Positions 8,367-15,578 of a DNA stretch of 64,000 bases are shown here, piece by piece. This DNA comes from Acidimicrobiales bacterium. Lineage in GTDB: Bacteria > Actinomycetota > Acidimicrobiia > Acidimicrobiales > Poriferisodalaceae. The notes beneath the pieces are model-generated. The model saw nothing but the letters and a program-made list of their open reading frames with translations, did not search any database and was not told where the DNA came from. Where the stretch lies: assembly GCA_041394185.1 (NCBI GenBank), contig JAWKIQ010000001.1, positions 682,001 through 746,000 on the forward strand, in the 5' to 3' direction. Every line of letters begins with the position of its first letter. The stretch's first letter is position 1. The translations under genes were made by a program, and so were the position numbers.

Positions 8367-9774
8367 CTCGGGCCTCCTGTGGTCCGGACCGGCGAGGTGC
8401 CGACAACGAAACCGCCACACCGGTTGGCGCTTTCGCGCGGCGGTCGTGGCGGAAGTGATCGATAAGGGGAAGCCGCCCACAACACGCGGGGTCGTGGTCC
8501 GGGTTGTGGTGGCGTGAGGTGTAGCGCTCGTGCGGGCACCAGCCCTGGCACACGTCGAAGCCGGGGCAAGAAGACATCGCCTCGAGTTCGGCTTTGTTCT
8601 GTTCGACCAGTCGCTGCATGCGCGGATCGCTGCGTACCTCGGCAAACGTCTGGGTTGTGATGTTGCCGAACTGATAGTCGGGGTCGCCCAGGAAGTTGTC
8701 GCAGTGGGCGATGTCGCCGTTGGGTTCGACGATGTAGAACTGGCCAACACAGTCGCTGCCGAGGGTGCAGTCGACAACGTCCGCGCCGCCTATGCGCAGC
8801 AAGGTGTCGTCAGCTTCGCGGATCGAGAAGTCGATGCCCGCCGCGGTTCGGCAAGCGTCGAGGTCGATGATGAACTGCGCCGCCCTTGCGGGCGGCACGT
8901 AGTGATCGGTGGGTGTGCCGGGCGCCGCGCCCGGTTGGTTCGTCGGCTTTGCTGCCAGCAGGCCAACACCGGTGATCCCCTCGGCCACCAGCGCGTCGAA
9001 CACCGCCTGGGCACCCAACTCGAGAATCTCGGTATCGACGACCATCAGAACGCTTGTCGAGTGTCCGTGGCGTTCGAGTACGCGCAAGCCCTGCCTGACG
9101 TCGGCCCAGGACGGGCGGCCGTCTGCGTATAACCGGGTGCGATTGTGAACGTCGGGCGGGCCGTCGATGCTGGCGCCCAGGGTGATGTCGCACCGTGCCG
9201 CGAAGGCGGCGAAGTCGTCGGTGACCCGCGTGGCATTGGTCTGCAACTCGTTGCGAATCGTCTGGCCAGGTTGTCGCAGCAGCGCCTGCACGAACAGTGC
9301 TCGCTCGAACCACTGTTGCCCCAACAGGGTTGGTTCGCCGCCGTGCCACAGGAAGGTGACGCTGGCGTGTTCCGGGTCGCCGAGCGCGGCGGCGGTCACC
9401 CGTGCCATGGTCTCGAACGACATCGACTGGCCCGGGCCGACGGCCCAGTCGTTGCAGTAGGTACACCGCAGGTTGCACAGGCGGGTTGCCTTGGTGATCA
9501 GCGTGATCGACCTGGCCTGCGGTGGCGTGCTGTCAGTAGTCGGCTGCGTCGACCTGGAAACCGCCAGGCTGTGGCGCAGCTGTTCCACCAGGTCCCACTG
9601 TTGTGCCGACAAGATGGTGTCGTCTGTCGACAACCGGAACCGTGTCAAGGCATCGAGGCGGGCCCACATACGCGACTTCAGCTCGAGGCGTTCGTGGGGT
9701 TCGAGGGTTTCGTAGAAACCGACCAGATGACGTTCCAGGCTGTCGGCAGCGTCGGATTGGTGGCCCACAGTCAC
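8344..9774 (-). CDS. Radical SAM/SPASM peptide maturase-like protein
   Basis: Radical SAM enzyme of about 476 residues. The SAM-binding 4Fe-4S motif is CNLRCTYC near residue 100. It is followed by WHGGEPTLL, LQTNAT and the ASIDGPPDVHNRTR segment typical of peptide-modifying SPASM enzymes. The C-terminal auxiliary-cluster region has C-x10-G-x4-C (ending GDIAHC), then CPGFDVCQGWC and a terminal ACC. The first Cys of the usual CX2C appears to be missing. The N-terminal 60 residues repeat the leader-like pattern seen in the downstream peptide (L17, F20, L24, P26, E28-R29, L32). The start is uncertain: GTG at 9774 or 9768 avoids overlap with the divergent gene at 9854, although the frame is open to 9867. 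It likely installs cross-links on the overlapping small protein. Confidence 0.85.
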   Translation of the reverse strand: MTVGHQSDAADSLERHLVGFYETLEPHERLELKSRMWARLDALTRFRLSTDDTILSAQQWDLVEQLRHSLAVSRSTQPTTDSTPPQARSITLITKATRLCNLRCTYCNDWAVGPGQSMSFETMARVTAAALGDPEHASVTFLWHGGEPTLLGQQWFERALFVQALLRQPGQTIRNELQTNATRVTDDFAAFAARCDITLGASIDGPPDVHNRTRLYADGRPSWADVRQGLRVLERHGHSTSVLMVVDTEILELGAQAVFDALVAEGITGVGLLAAKPTNQPGAAPGTPTDHYVPPARAAQFIIDLDACRTAAGIDFSIREADDTLLRIGGADVVDCTLGSDCVGQFYIVEPNGDIAHCDNFLGDPDYQFGNITTQTFAEVRSDPRMQRLVEQNKAELEAMSSCPGFDVCQGWCPHERYTSRHHNPDHDPACCGRLPLIDHFRHDRRAKAPTGVAVSLSAPRRSGPQEARDESRPTR

Positions 9775-9853
9775 AAGACCGAGACGCAGCAGACGCGGGC
9801 GGGTTACACATTGGCGCGATCGTGCATGTCGTCCAGCGCCTAGCGTTGTCCAG

Positions 9854-10783
9854 ATGACCAGGAGCACCCATTCGGCGGTCGCCGACGAGCGAAACGCCGA
9901 CGTTCAGATCTACATCAACGGCGAGTTCTTCCACCGCGACGAGGCCAAGATCTCGGTGTTCGACAGCGCGTTCTTGGTGGGCGACGGCATCTGGGAGGGG
10001 ATCAGGCTGCACAAGGGCCAATTCGCCTTCCTGGATCGCCACCTCGACAGGCTCTTCATGGCCGCCAAGGCCGTGCACCTCGACATCGGCTCACGGGCAG
10101 ACATCGAGGCCGCCCTGAGGGCCACGATCGACCGCAACGAGATGTACGACGACGTCCACGTGCGCCTGATGATCACCCGGGGCAACAAGAAGACGCCCTC
10201 GCAGCACCCGTCAAACGTGGTCGGCGGACCCAACATGGTGATCATCGCCGAGCACAAGCGTGCCGATCCCAATGTGGCCAACGAGGGCATCAGCTTGTTC
10301 ACCGCCACGGTCAGGCGCCCGCCGCCAGACACCCTGGACCAGAAGCTCAACTGTCACTCGAAGCTGCACGAGGTAATCGCCCTCATCCAGGCGGTCGGGG
10401 CCGGTGCCGACGAGGCACTGATGCTCGACCCCAACGGCGCAGTTGCGACCTGCAACGCCACCAACTTCTTCATCGTGCGCAATGGTGAGGTCTGGACGTC
10501 GACCGGTTTCTACAACCTGGGCGGAATCACCCGGGCCCTGGTGCTAGAGGTCGCCAGGCAGGCGGGCATGGTGGCCTTGGAGAAAGACTTCTCTTTGACC
10601 GACGTCTACGACGCCGACGAGGTCTTTGTTACCGGCACCTTCGGCGCTCTCACTCCGGTGAAGATGGTCGATGGCCGAACCATCGGCGACGGGGCCGGCA
10701 TGGGGCCGGTGACACGCAGGCTGCTGGGCTTGTATCACGACGCCGTCGAGGCCGACATCGCCGAGCAGGAGGCCCGGTCTTGA
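9854..10783 (+). CDS. Class IV aminotransferase (branched-chain / D-amino acid type)
   Basis: PLP-dependent fold-type IV aminotransferase of 309 residues, the family of IlvE, D-amino acid transaminase and aminodeoxychorismate lyase. The N-terminus YINGEFFHRDEAKISVFDSA and GIWEGIRLHKGQ are characteristic. The PLP lysine is expected in DQKLNCHSK, and the phosphate-binding region is ATCNATNFFIV, then GITRALVLE. The usual EGS/EGT before the Asn is replaced by TCN, so substrate specificity may differ from classic IlvE. The stop overlaps the TTG of the following sulfotransferase (TTGA), so the two are co-translated. Confidence 0.88.
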   Translation: MTRSTHSAVADERNADVQIYINGEFFHRDEAKISVFDSAFLVGDGIWEGIRLHKGQFAFLDRHLDRLFMAAKAVHLDIGSRADIEAALRATIDRNEMYDDVHVRLMITRGNKKTPSQHPSNVVGGPNMVIIAEHKRADPNVANEGISLFTATVRRPPPDTLDQKLNCHSKLHEVIALIQAVGAGADEALMLDPNGAVATCNATNFFIVRNGEVWTSTGFYNLGGITRALVLEVARQAGMVALEKDFSLTDVYDADEVFVTGTFGALTPVKMVDGRTIGDGAGMGPVTRRLLGLYHDAVEADIAEQEARS

Positions 10784-11499
10784 CCCTGCGCATCAACGTC
10801 TGGTCGGGGCCGCGCAACCTGTCGACGGCCCTCATGTATTCGTGGCGGCAGCGCACCGACACCACCGTCGTCGACGAGCCCCTGTATGCGCATTACCTGC
10901 GCAGCACCGGTATAGATCACCCGGGCCGCGACGATGTGCTGGCTGCCCAGAGCGACGACGCGCAGAGGGTCATCAGCGACGTTCTGCTGGCCGACTACGA
11001 CACGCCTGTTGTGGTGTTCAAGCAAATGGCCAAACACTTACAGGGCCTCGACCGCTCGTTCCTGTCGCAGTTCCGGAACATCTTGTTGACCCGCGATCCC
11101 TTCGAGATGCTCACCTCGTTCCAGGTGAACGTGCCCGACGCCGATCTGGGCGAGACCGGATATGTCGAACTCAACGAGATCCTCGACTCGTTGCTGGCCT
11201 CGGGTGAGGAGCCGGTGGTCATCGAGACCAAGGAGCTGCTGGCCAACCCCCGGTCGGTGCTGGCCCAGGTGTGCCAGCGGGTGGGGCTCGACTTCGACCC
11301 GGCGATGCTGTCGTGGCCCGCGGGCCCCAAACCAGAAGACGGCGTGTGGGCCCCCCACTGGTATGAAGGCGTTCACCGGTCGACCGGCTGGCAGCCATAC
11401 TCGCCCAAGCAGGCCGAGCTGGTCGACTCGCTGGTGCCGGTTCTCGAGCAGGCGCAGCCACTGTACGAAAGGCTGCTGCCCTACATAGTCAGGGCTTGA
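10780..11499 (+). CDS. Sulfotransferase-family protein coupled to the aminotransferase
   Basis: A 239-residue P-loop sulfotransferase-like protein. The PAPS 5'-phosphosulfate-binding loop is replaced by a WSGPRNLSTALMYSW motif near the N-terminus, a GPRN-x-ST variant seen in a bacterial and eukaryotic subgroup. The 3'-phosphate region is ILLTRDPFEMLTSF. A later VIETKELLANPRSVL matches the family's C-terminal block. The start is a TTG overlapping the aminotransferase stop with CAGGAGG about 8 bases upstream. Some eukaryotic proteins annotated as branched-chain aminotransferase-like combine the same two domains, so the pair may form one functional unit; the substrate is unknown. Confidence 0.75.
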   Translation: MTLRINVWSGPRNLSTALMYSWRQRTDTTVVDEPLYAHYLRSTGIDHPGRDDVLAAQSDDAQRVISDVLLADYDTPVVVFKQMAKHLQGLDRSFLSQFRNILLTRDPFEMLTSFQVNVPDADLGETGYVELNEILDSLLASGEEPVVIETKELLANPRSVLAQVCQRVGLDFDPAMLSWPAGPKPEDGVWAPHWYEGVHRSTGWQPYSPKQAELVDSLVPVLEQAQPLYERLLPYIVRA

Positions 11500-11504
11500 C
11501 CGGC

Positions 11505-12119
11505 CTAACGCAGCGCGCTCAACAGATCGTCCAGCCCTCTGGGGTCGAACTGGGCGGTCAGCAGGCCCTGGTCGTCGTGCCCGATCTGAAGTGAAGGGCA
11601 AAAGAACGCCTGGCCGTCGACCCAGAACTCGGGCGACCCGCGTACGCCGCGGCGTTTGCCCTCCTCGAAGTCGGCCTCGACCGCGGGGGTGGGTTCGGCC
11701 GGGGGAGCGGGCACGCCGGTGGCCTGGGCGATATCGGCCAGCACCGAGGGGTCGGCGATGTCGAGACCATCCTCGAACAATGCCGATCTCAACCTCAAGC
11801 TGACGTCTAGACCTGCCTGGTTGGACACCGCATAAGCCGCCGCCGCGAGGTTCAGGGCCGCGATGGTGGTGGCTGGCCAAGTGTCTTCGTCGAAGCCGCT
11901 GAAGTGTTGGTGGCCCAGGTGGTTGCCGATGGCGTCGACCTTCGCACGCATGACGTCGGCAGCGAACACCTCGCCGTTGACCCACTCGAGTGGCCAGGCT
12001 CGCACGACGACGTCGACCGGTTTGGCGAGTGTGTTCACCTCGGCGACCACCTTCTTCAGACCGACGTGGGTGAAGGGGCACGTGATGTCGGCGAAGACCT
12101 CGAGCAATGTGGCCATCAT
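11505..12119 (-). CDS. DsbA-family thioredoxin-fold protein
   Basis: A 204-residue DsbA-like protein, the family that includes 2-hydroxychromene-2-carboxylate isomerases and mycothiol-dependent nitroreductase-like proteins. The N-terminal strand VFADITCPFTHVG has one Cys rather than CXXC, so it is not a disulfide oxidase; GSPEFWVDGQAFFCPS is the conserved cis-Pro region. It probably binds a low-molecular-weight thiol. It begins at ATGATG overlapping the nitroreductase stop, so the two are co-translated; ATG 12116 is an alternative start. Confidence 0.82.
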   Translation of the reverse strand: MMATLLEVFADITCPFTHVGLKKVVAEVNTLAKPVDVVVRAWPLEWVNGEVFAADVMRAKVDAIGNHLGHQHFSGFDEDTWPATTIAALNLAAAAYAVSNQAGLDVSLRLRSALFEDGLDIADPSVLADIAQATGVPAPPAEPTPAVEADFEEGKRRGVRGSPEFWVDGQAFFCPSLQIGHDDQGLLTAQFDPRGLDDLLSALR

Positions 12120-12772
12120 GGCTTCCAGAGCGGCTCGTCGACCTCGAAACCGACAGGGTTACCCCACGCATTGCGGTAGGCGACCTCGTGGACCGGGTTG
12201 CGCTTGGCCACACCCCAACGGCCGGTTGGGTAACCCATCGGTACACAGGCGGCCATGTTCCAACCCTCGCCCTCGGGCACACCCAGAAGGTTGGGCACGA
12301 CGTCGCCCTTGAAGGCCAGAACGGTGGTCAGAGACGAGCCGACGCCCTCGGCCCTGGCTGCCAGCATTGCACTCCAGATCGATGGGAAGATCGATCCGCC
12401 GCTGCGGTCGCCGCGGTTGAACGCGAACAGCATCAGCGGATAGTCGCCGAAGTTGTCGGCGGCATGCTCGACCGAGGACACCATGGCGTTGGTGGCCTTG
12501 CTCTCGGGGTCGTCCGGGTTGGCTCGGGCCGCCTCGCGGCGATCCTTGTAGATCGTCTCCCACAGCGTGTCGATGCACTCTCGGTAAATCGGACCCAGCT
12601 GCGACAGGATCGCACGATCGTCCACCAACATGAAGCGCCACCCCTGGGTGTTGCCGCCCGATGGGGCCCGGATGGCTGCGTCGAGGATCTTCGCCTGGAC
12701 GTCCATGGGAATGGGGTCGGGCTTGACCCTTCGCATGGCACGGGTCGTGTACAGCGCTTCGTAGATGTCCAT
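12116..12772 (-). CDS. Nitroreductase family protein
   Basis: FMN-dependent nitroreductase fold, 218 residues. MDIYEALYTTRAMRRVKPDP at the N-terminus is the FMN-phosphate Arg region, APSGGNTQGWRF is the FMN-binding block, and GVGSSLTT followed by GVPEGEGWNMAACVPMGYP completes the fold. The ATG at 12772 gives the canonical start; the frame remains open further upstream without family similarity. It is coupled to the downstream DsbA-like gene and lies 17 bases from the flavin monooxygenase-like gene, suggesting a three-gene leftward operon for reductive or oxidative handling of small organics. Confidence 0.85.
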   Translation of the reverse strand: MDIYEALYTTRAMRRVKPDPIPMDVQAKILDAAIRAPSGGNTQGWRFMLVDDRAILSQLGPIYRECIDTLWETIYKDRREAARANPDDPESKATNAMVSSVEHAADNFGDYPLMLFAFNRGDRSGGSIFPSIWSAMLAARAEGVGSSLTTVLAFKGDVVPNLLGVPEGEGWNMAACVPMGYPTGRWGVAKRNPVHEVAYRNAWGNPVGFEVDEPLWKP

Positions 12773-12788
12773 GTGGCGAGGATACGCG

Positions 12789-14019
12789 TCAGAACGCATC
12801 CAGCTCGATACCGAGCCCATAGCGGCCGAGCTGGTGGGTGATGCGGTCTGCGTGGACGTTGATGTGCAGAGGCATGGCGCGAAAATCGCGGACCCTGCGC
12901 TCGAACGGGTCGCCTTCGCGCATGCCGTTGGCCCCCTTCACCTTGACCAGGAGGTCGATGGCTTGGCTCAGCTGGTCGACCGCCATCGAAACCGTCGCTT
13001 GTTGGCGCAGGTAGTCGGCGGTGTCTGGCACCACCCGGCCGGCGATGCGGTCGTCGACCTCGGTGCACGCGGCTTTGATGGTGGCGTGAGCCGCAGCGGT
13101 CAGCGCCAAGGCCTTGCCGATGTTGATCTGCACGGTGGGTCGATCGATCATTCGGGCACCCATGATGGCCTTTCGGGTGGTGGCCTCGGCGGTGACATCG
13201 GCGGCGGCGCGGGCCACCACGTTCAGCGCCATCCAACCAAGCCACAGATCCGAGATGCCCACCCAGTCTTCGCGGTAGCGATGATTGACCACGTCGATGG
13301 TGCGCAGGCTCTCGGCGCGGTTGGCCCCGAACCAGCTGACACAGTTGGCCACGTCGATCTCGACATCGCGATAGTGGATCGTGTCGGTGGCCGAGGCTCG
13401 CAGTCCGGCACCGTCCCAGCTGTGATCGATGGTGACGCCCTCGCGGTCGTTGGCAACCAGGCTGAATCTCAGATCCAGGGGTCGTCTTGGAGTTCCGTCA
13501 GGGCCCTCCACGGCGAACACGACGCCGCAATAGTCGCCGTAGCGGGCGCCGGTGACTGAAGGTGCCTTGCCCGTTCAACACCACCGAATCGCCCGCCAGC
13601 CGGCCGTGGACGCCAGATCCGGCTCCGGCGGGAAACGAGACCCACGACTTGGTGGCCACCAGATGGGTCAATAGGTCGGCTCGTTCGGGGCCCAGAGCCC
13701 CGGCAAACAAGTGGAATACGGCCTGATGGTTCCACAGAACCCAGGCCAGGCTCGGGCATCGATAGGCAACGGCGCCCAGCTCCCTGCCTATGCGCACGAT
13801 CGACTGTTCGGTGCCGCCTATCTCGCGGCTGGCCGGCATCTTCAGGAACTCGCCGTCACGGATGTCTGCTATCACCCGGGCATCGAGCACTCGGGTGCGA
13901 TCGGCATCCTGCGTCTGCTGTTCGATGGCGTCCAGGTGGGGTTTGACCGTCAGGTCGTTCTCTGGAAGGTCTATGAACCTGGTGATCCGATGCCGGTCTT
14001 GGTCGATCGTGCTGTCCAC
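12789..14019 (-). pseudogene. Acyl-CoA dehydrogenase / flavin monooxygenase-like gene, frameshifted
   Basis: Two overlapping frames together encode one protein of about 410 residues in the acyl-CoA dehydrogenase type-2 fold (also used by DszC/HpaB-type two-component monooxygenases). The upstream part (about 14019 to 13560) includes FLKMPASREIGGTE and VLWNHQAVFHLFAG. The downstream part (13559 to 12789) starts at SVTGARYGDYCGVV and ends with DPFERRVRDFRAMPLHIN and the C-terminal helices. The switch occurs at 13557-13561, where one extra T or two missing bases break the frame. Both halves are well preserved, so a sequencing error is more likely than decay. The GTG at 14019 is the best start I can see but is uncertain. 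A partner flavin reductase could be the neighbouring nitroreductase. Confidence 0.7.
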
Positions 14020-14115
14020 CCGGCCATTCCACCCGATGGCGCGGTTGGCCGCCGAATCGGCTGGTCCGAGCGGTTGCACCCGACGGGGATGGCACAACAT
14101 CATCGGGTGCCACAA

Positions 14116-14970
14116 ATGGCACAATCGAATCCAGTGCGACGGTTCCCCAACCCATGGCGGTTCACAGTCGCGATGTTCAACCGGATGTCGCGCCATCACA
14201 CGATGCTGCTGGCGTCGGGTGTTGCCTTCACCAGCGCCCTCGGGTTGGTGCCGACGATGGTGGTGGTCGTCGCCGTCTATGGCCTGGTCGCCGAGCCCAG
14301 CGATGTAGAGGCCCACGTATCGCAGCTGGCCGGCGCTTTGCCCGTCAACGCGCGCGCCCTGATCGTCAGCGAACTGCAGAGTGTCACGGCTATCGGCAGT
14401 GCCAAGATCTCGATCGGTCTGGCCTTGGGCCTGCTGGGAGCTGCCTATGCCGTGTCGAGCGTCGTCAACTCGATCGTCATCGCCATACGGGTGGCCCACG
14501 ACATGGACAGCCCACACAACTGGCTCATGGGGCGCCTGTTCGCGCTGCGACTCAGCGCGCTGTCGGTGCTGGCCACCGCAGCGCTCATCTGGCTCGTGGT
14601 CGTGCTGCCGCCGGTGTTGGAGGCATCGTCGGCGGGCGAAACCCTCCACACCGCCTTGTCGGTGATGCGCTGGCCTGTCGCCGTGGTCATCTCGTGCCTG
14701 GCCATCGCTCTGCTGTATCGCTCGGTGGTGGGTTCGCTGGATGGGGTTCTCGTCATCAGTCACGGGGCCATGGCCGGCACCGTGATGTGGGTGCTCAGCA
14801 CCTATGGGCTGACCCTGGCCTACGACAACATCGACCGCATGGACTCGACCTTCACCAGCCTGGGTGCTGTGGCTGCTCTGCTCGTGTGGCTGTACCTGTC
14901 CGCGTTGTCTGTTCTGGTCGGTGCCGAAATCGACGCTCTGTCCGGCGAAATCGAACGCAAGGACACTTAG
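14116..14970 (+). CDS. YihY/BrkB-family membrane protein
   Basis: An integral membrane protein of 284 residues with about six hydrophobic helices. The family pattern is recognisable: HHTMLLASGVAFTSALGLVP at the first helix, GLALGLLGAAYAVSSVV, the AYDNIDRMDSTFTSLGAVAA block and a final LVWLYLSALSVLVGAEID. YihY proteins (once misnamed RNase BN) have no settled function. ATG 14116 or GTG 14134 could be the start; neither has a clear Shine-Dalgarno. The gene is divergent from the frameshifted flavoprotein. Confidence 0.82.
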   Translation: MAQSNPVRRFPNPWRFTVAMFNRMSRHHTMLLASGVAFTSALGLVPTMVVVVAVYGLVAEPSDVEAHVSQLAGALPVNARALIVSELQSVTAIGSAKISIGLALGLLGAAYAVSSVVNSIVIAIRVAHDMDSPHNWLMGRLFALRLSALSVLATAALIWLVVVLPPVLEASSAGETLHTALSVMRWPVAVVISCLAIALLYRSVVGSLDGVLVISHGAMAGTVMWVLSTYGLTLAYDNIDRMDSTFTSLGAVAALLVWLYLSALSVLVGAEIDALSGEIERKDT

Positions 14971-15050
14971 CCAGTTGGCTCACAATCCGCCGGCCGGCTG
15001 CCGATCGGATAACTGTGGCAGGTGCGGCACGAAACAAGCGTGACGAGACG

Positions 15051-15578
15051 ATGCGGCGCGTGGCGTCGAGCTTGGCGTTCGTCTGCGCGCTCTTCATGGC
15101 GGGCTGTACCTCCGTCGCCAGCGGCAGCGACGATGGCGCCACTTGGCCACACGCACAACCGGTGGCCGTCCCCAGCGGCGACGTCGTGTTGACCGTGGCC
15201 GACGACGGGGTCTTGACCGAGTTCGACGTGCAAGCGCTGGAAGCTCTGGGCGCCCAGTCCATCGTGGTCGACGACCCGTTCGTGAACCGTTCGCTCTCGC
15301 TCGATGCTGTGCCCTTGGTGGTGGTGTTGGCCGCCGCCGGAATAGGACCTGACGATGCCCTCACCTGGCGAGCGCTGGACAACTATGAGGTCTACTTCAC
15401 CGGTGCCGAGTTGCTCGACGACCGCGCCTGGCTGGCGATCCGCCAAGACAACGACCTGATCGATATCGCCGACGGCGGGCCTGTGCGGGTGGTGTTCACC
15501 AACCTGGACGGTCCGCTGGGACGCGACACCAATCAGTGGATCTGGAGCCTCGACCGGATCGAGGTGAACAGCAGGTGA
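15051..15578 (+). CDS. Lipoprotein with molybdopterin-oxidoreductase-like fold, coupled to GGDEF-EAL
   Basis: A 175-residue exported lipoprotein: N-terminal RR, a hydrophobic core and LFMAGC lipobox. The mature domain (FDVQALEALGAQSI, TWRALDNYEVYFTGAELL, GGPVRVVFTNLDG) resembles the small oxidoreductase/molybdopterin-binding-like domains found beside membrane diguanylate cyclases, but I see no clear cofactor Cys, so I regard it as a sensor or ligand-binding partner. Its stop overlaps the GTG of the GGDEF-EAL gene (GTGA), and it would sit on the same side of the membrane as that protein's extracytoplasmic domain. This makes a signal-input role plausible. Confidence 0.7.
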   Translation: MRRVASSLAFVCALFMAGCTSVASGSDDGATWPHAQPVAVPSGDVVLTVADDGVLTEFDVQALEALGAQSIVVDDPFVNRSLSLDAVPLVVVLAAAGIGPDDALTWRALDNYEVYFTGAELLDDRAWLAIRQDNDLIDIADGGPVRVVFTNLDGPLGRDTNQWIWSLDRIEVNSR

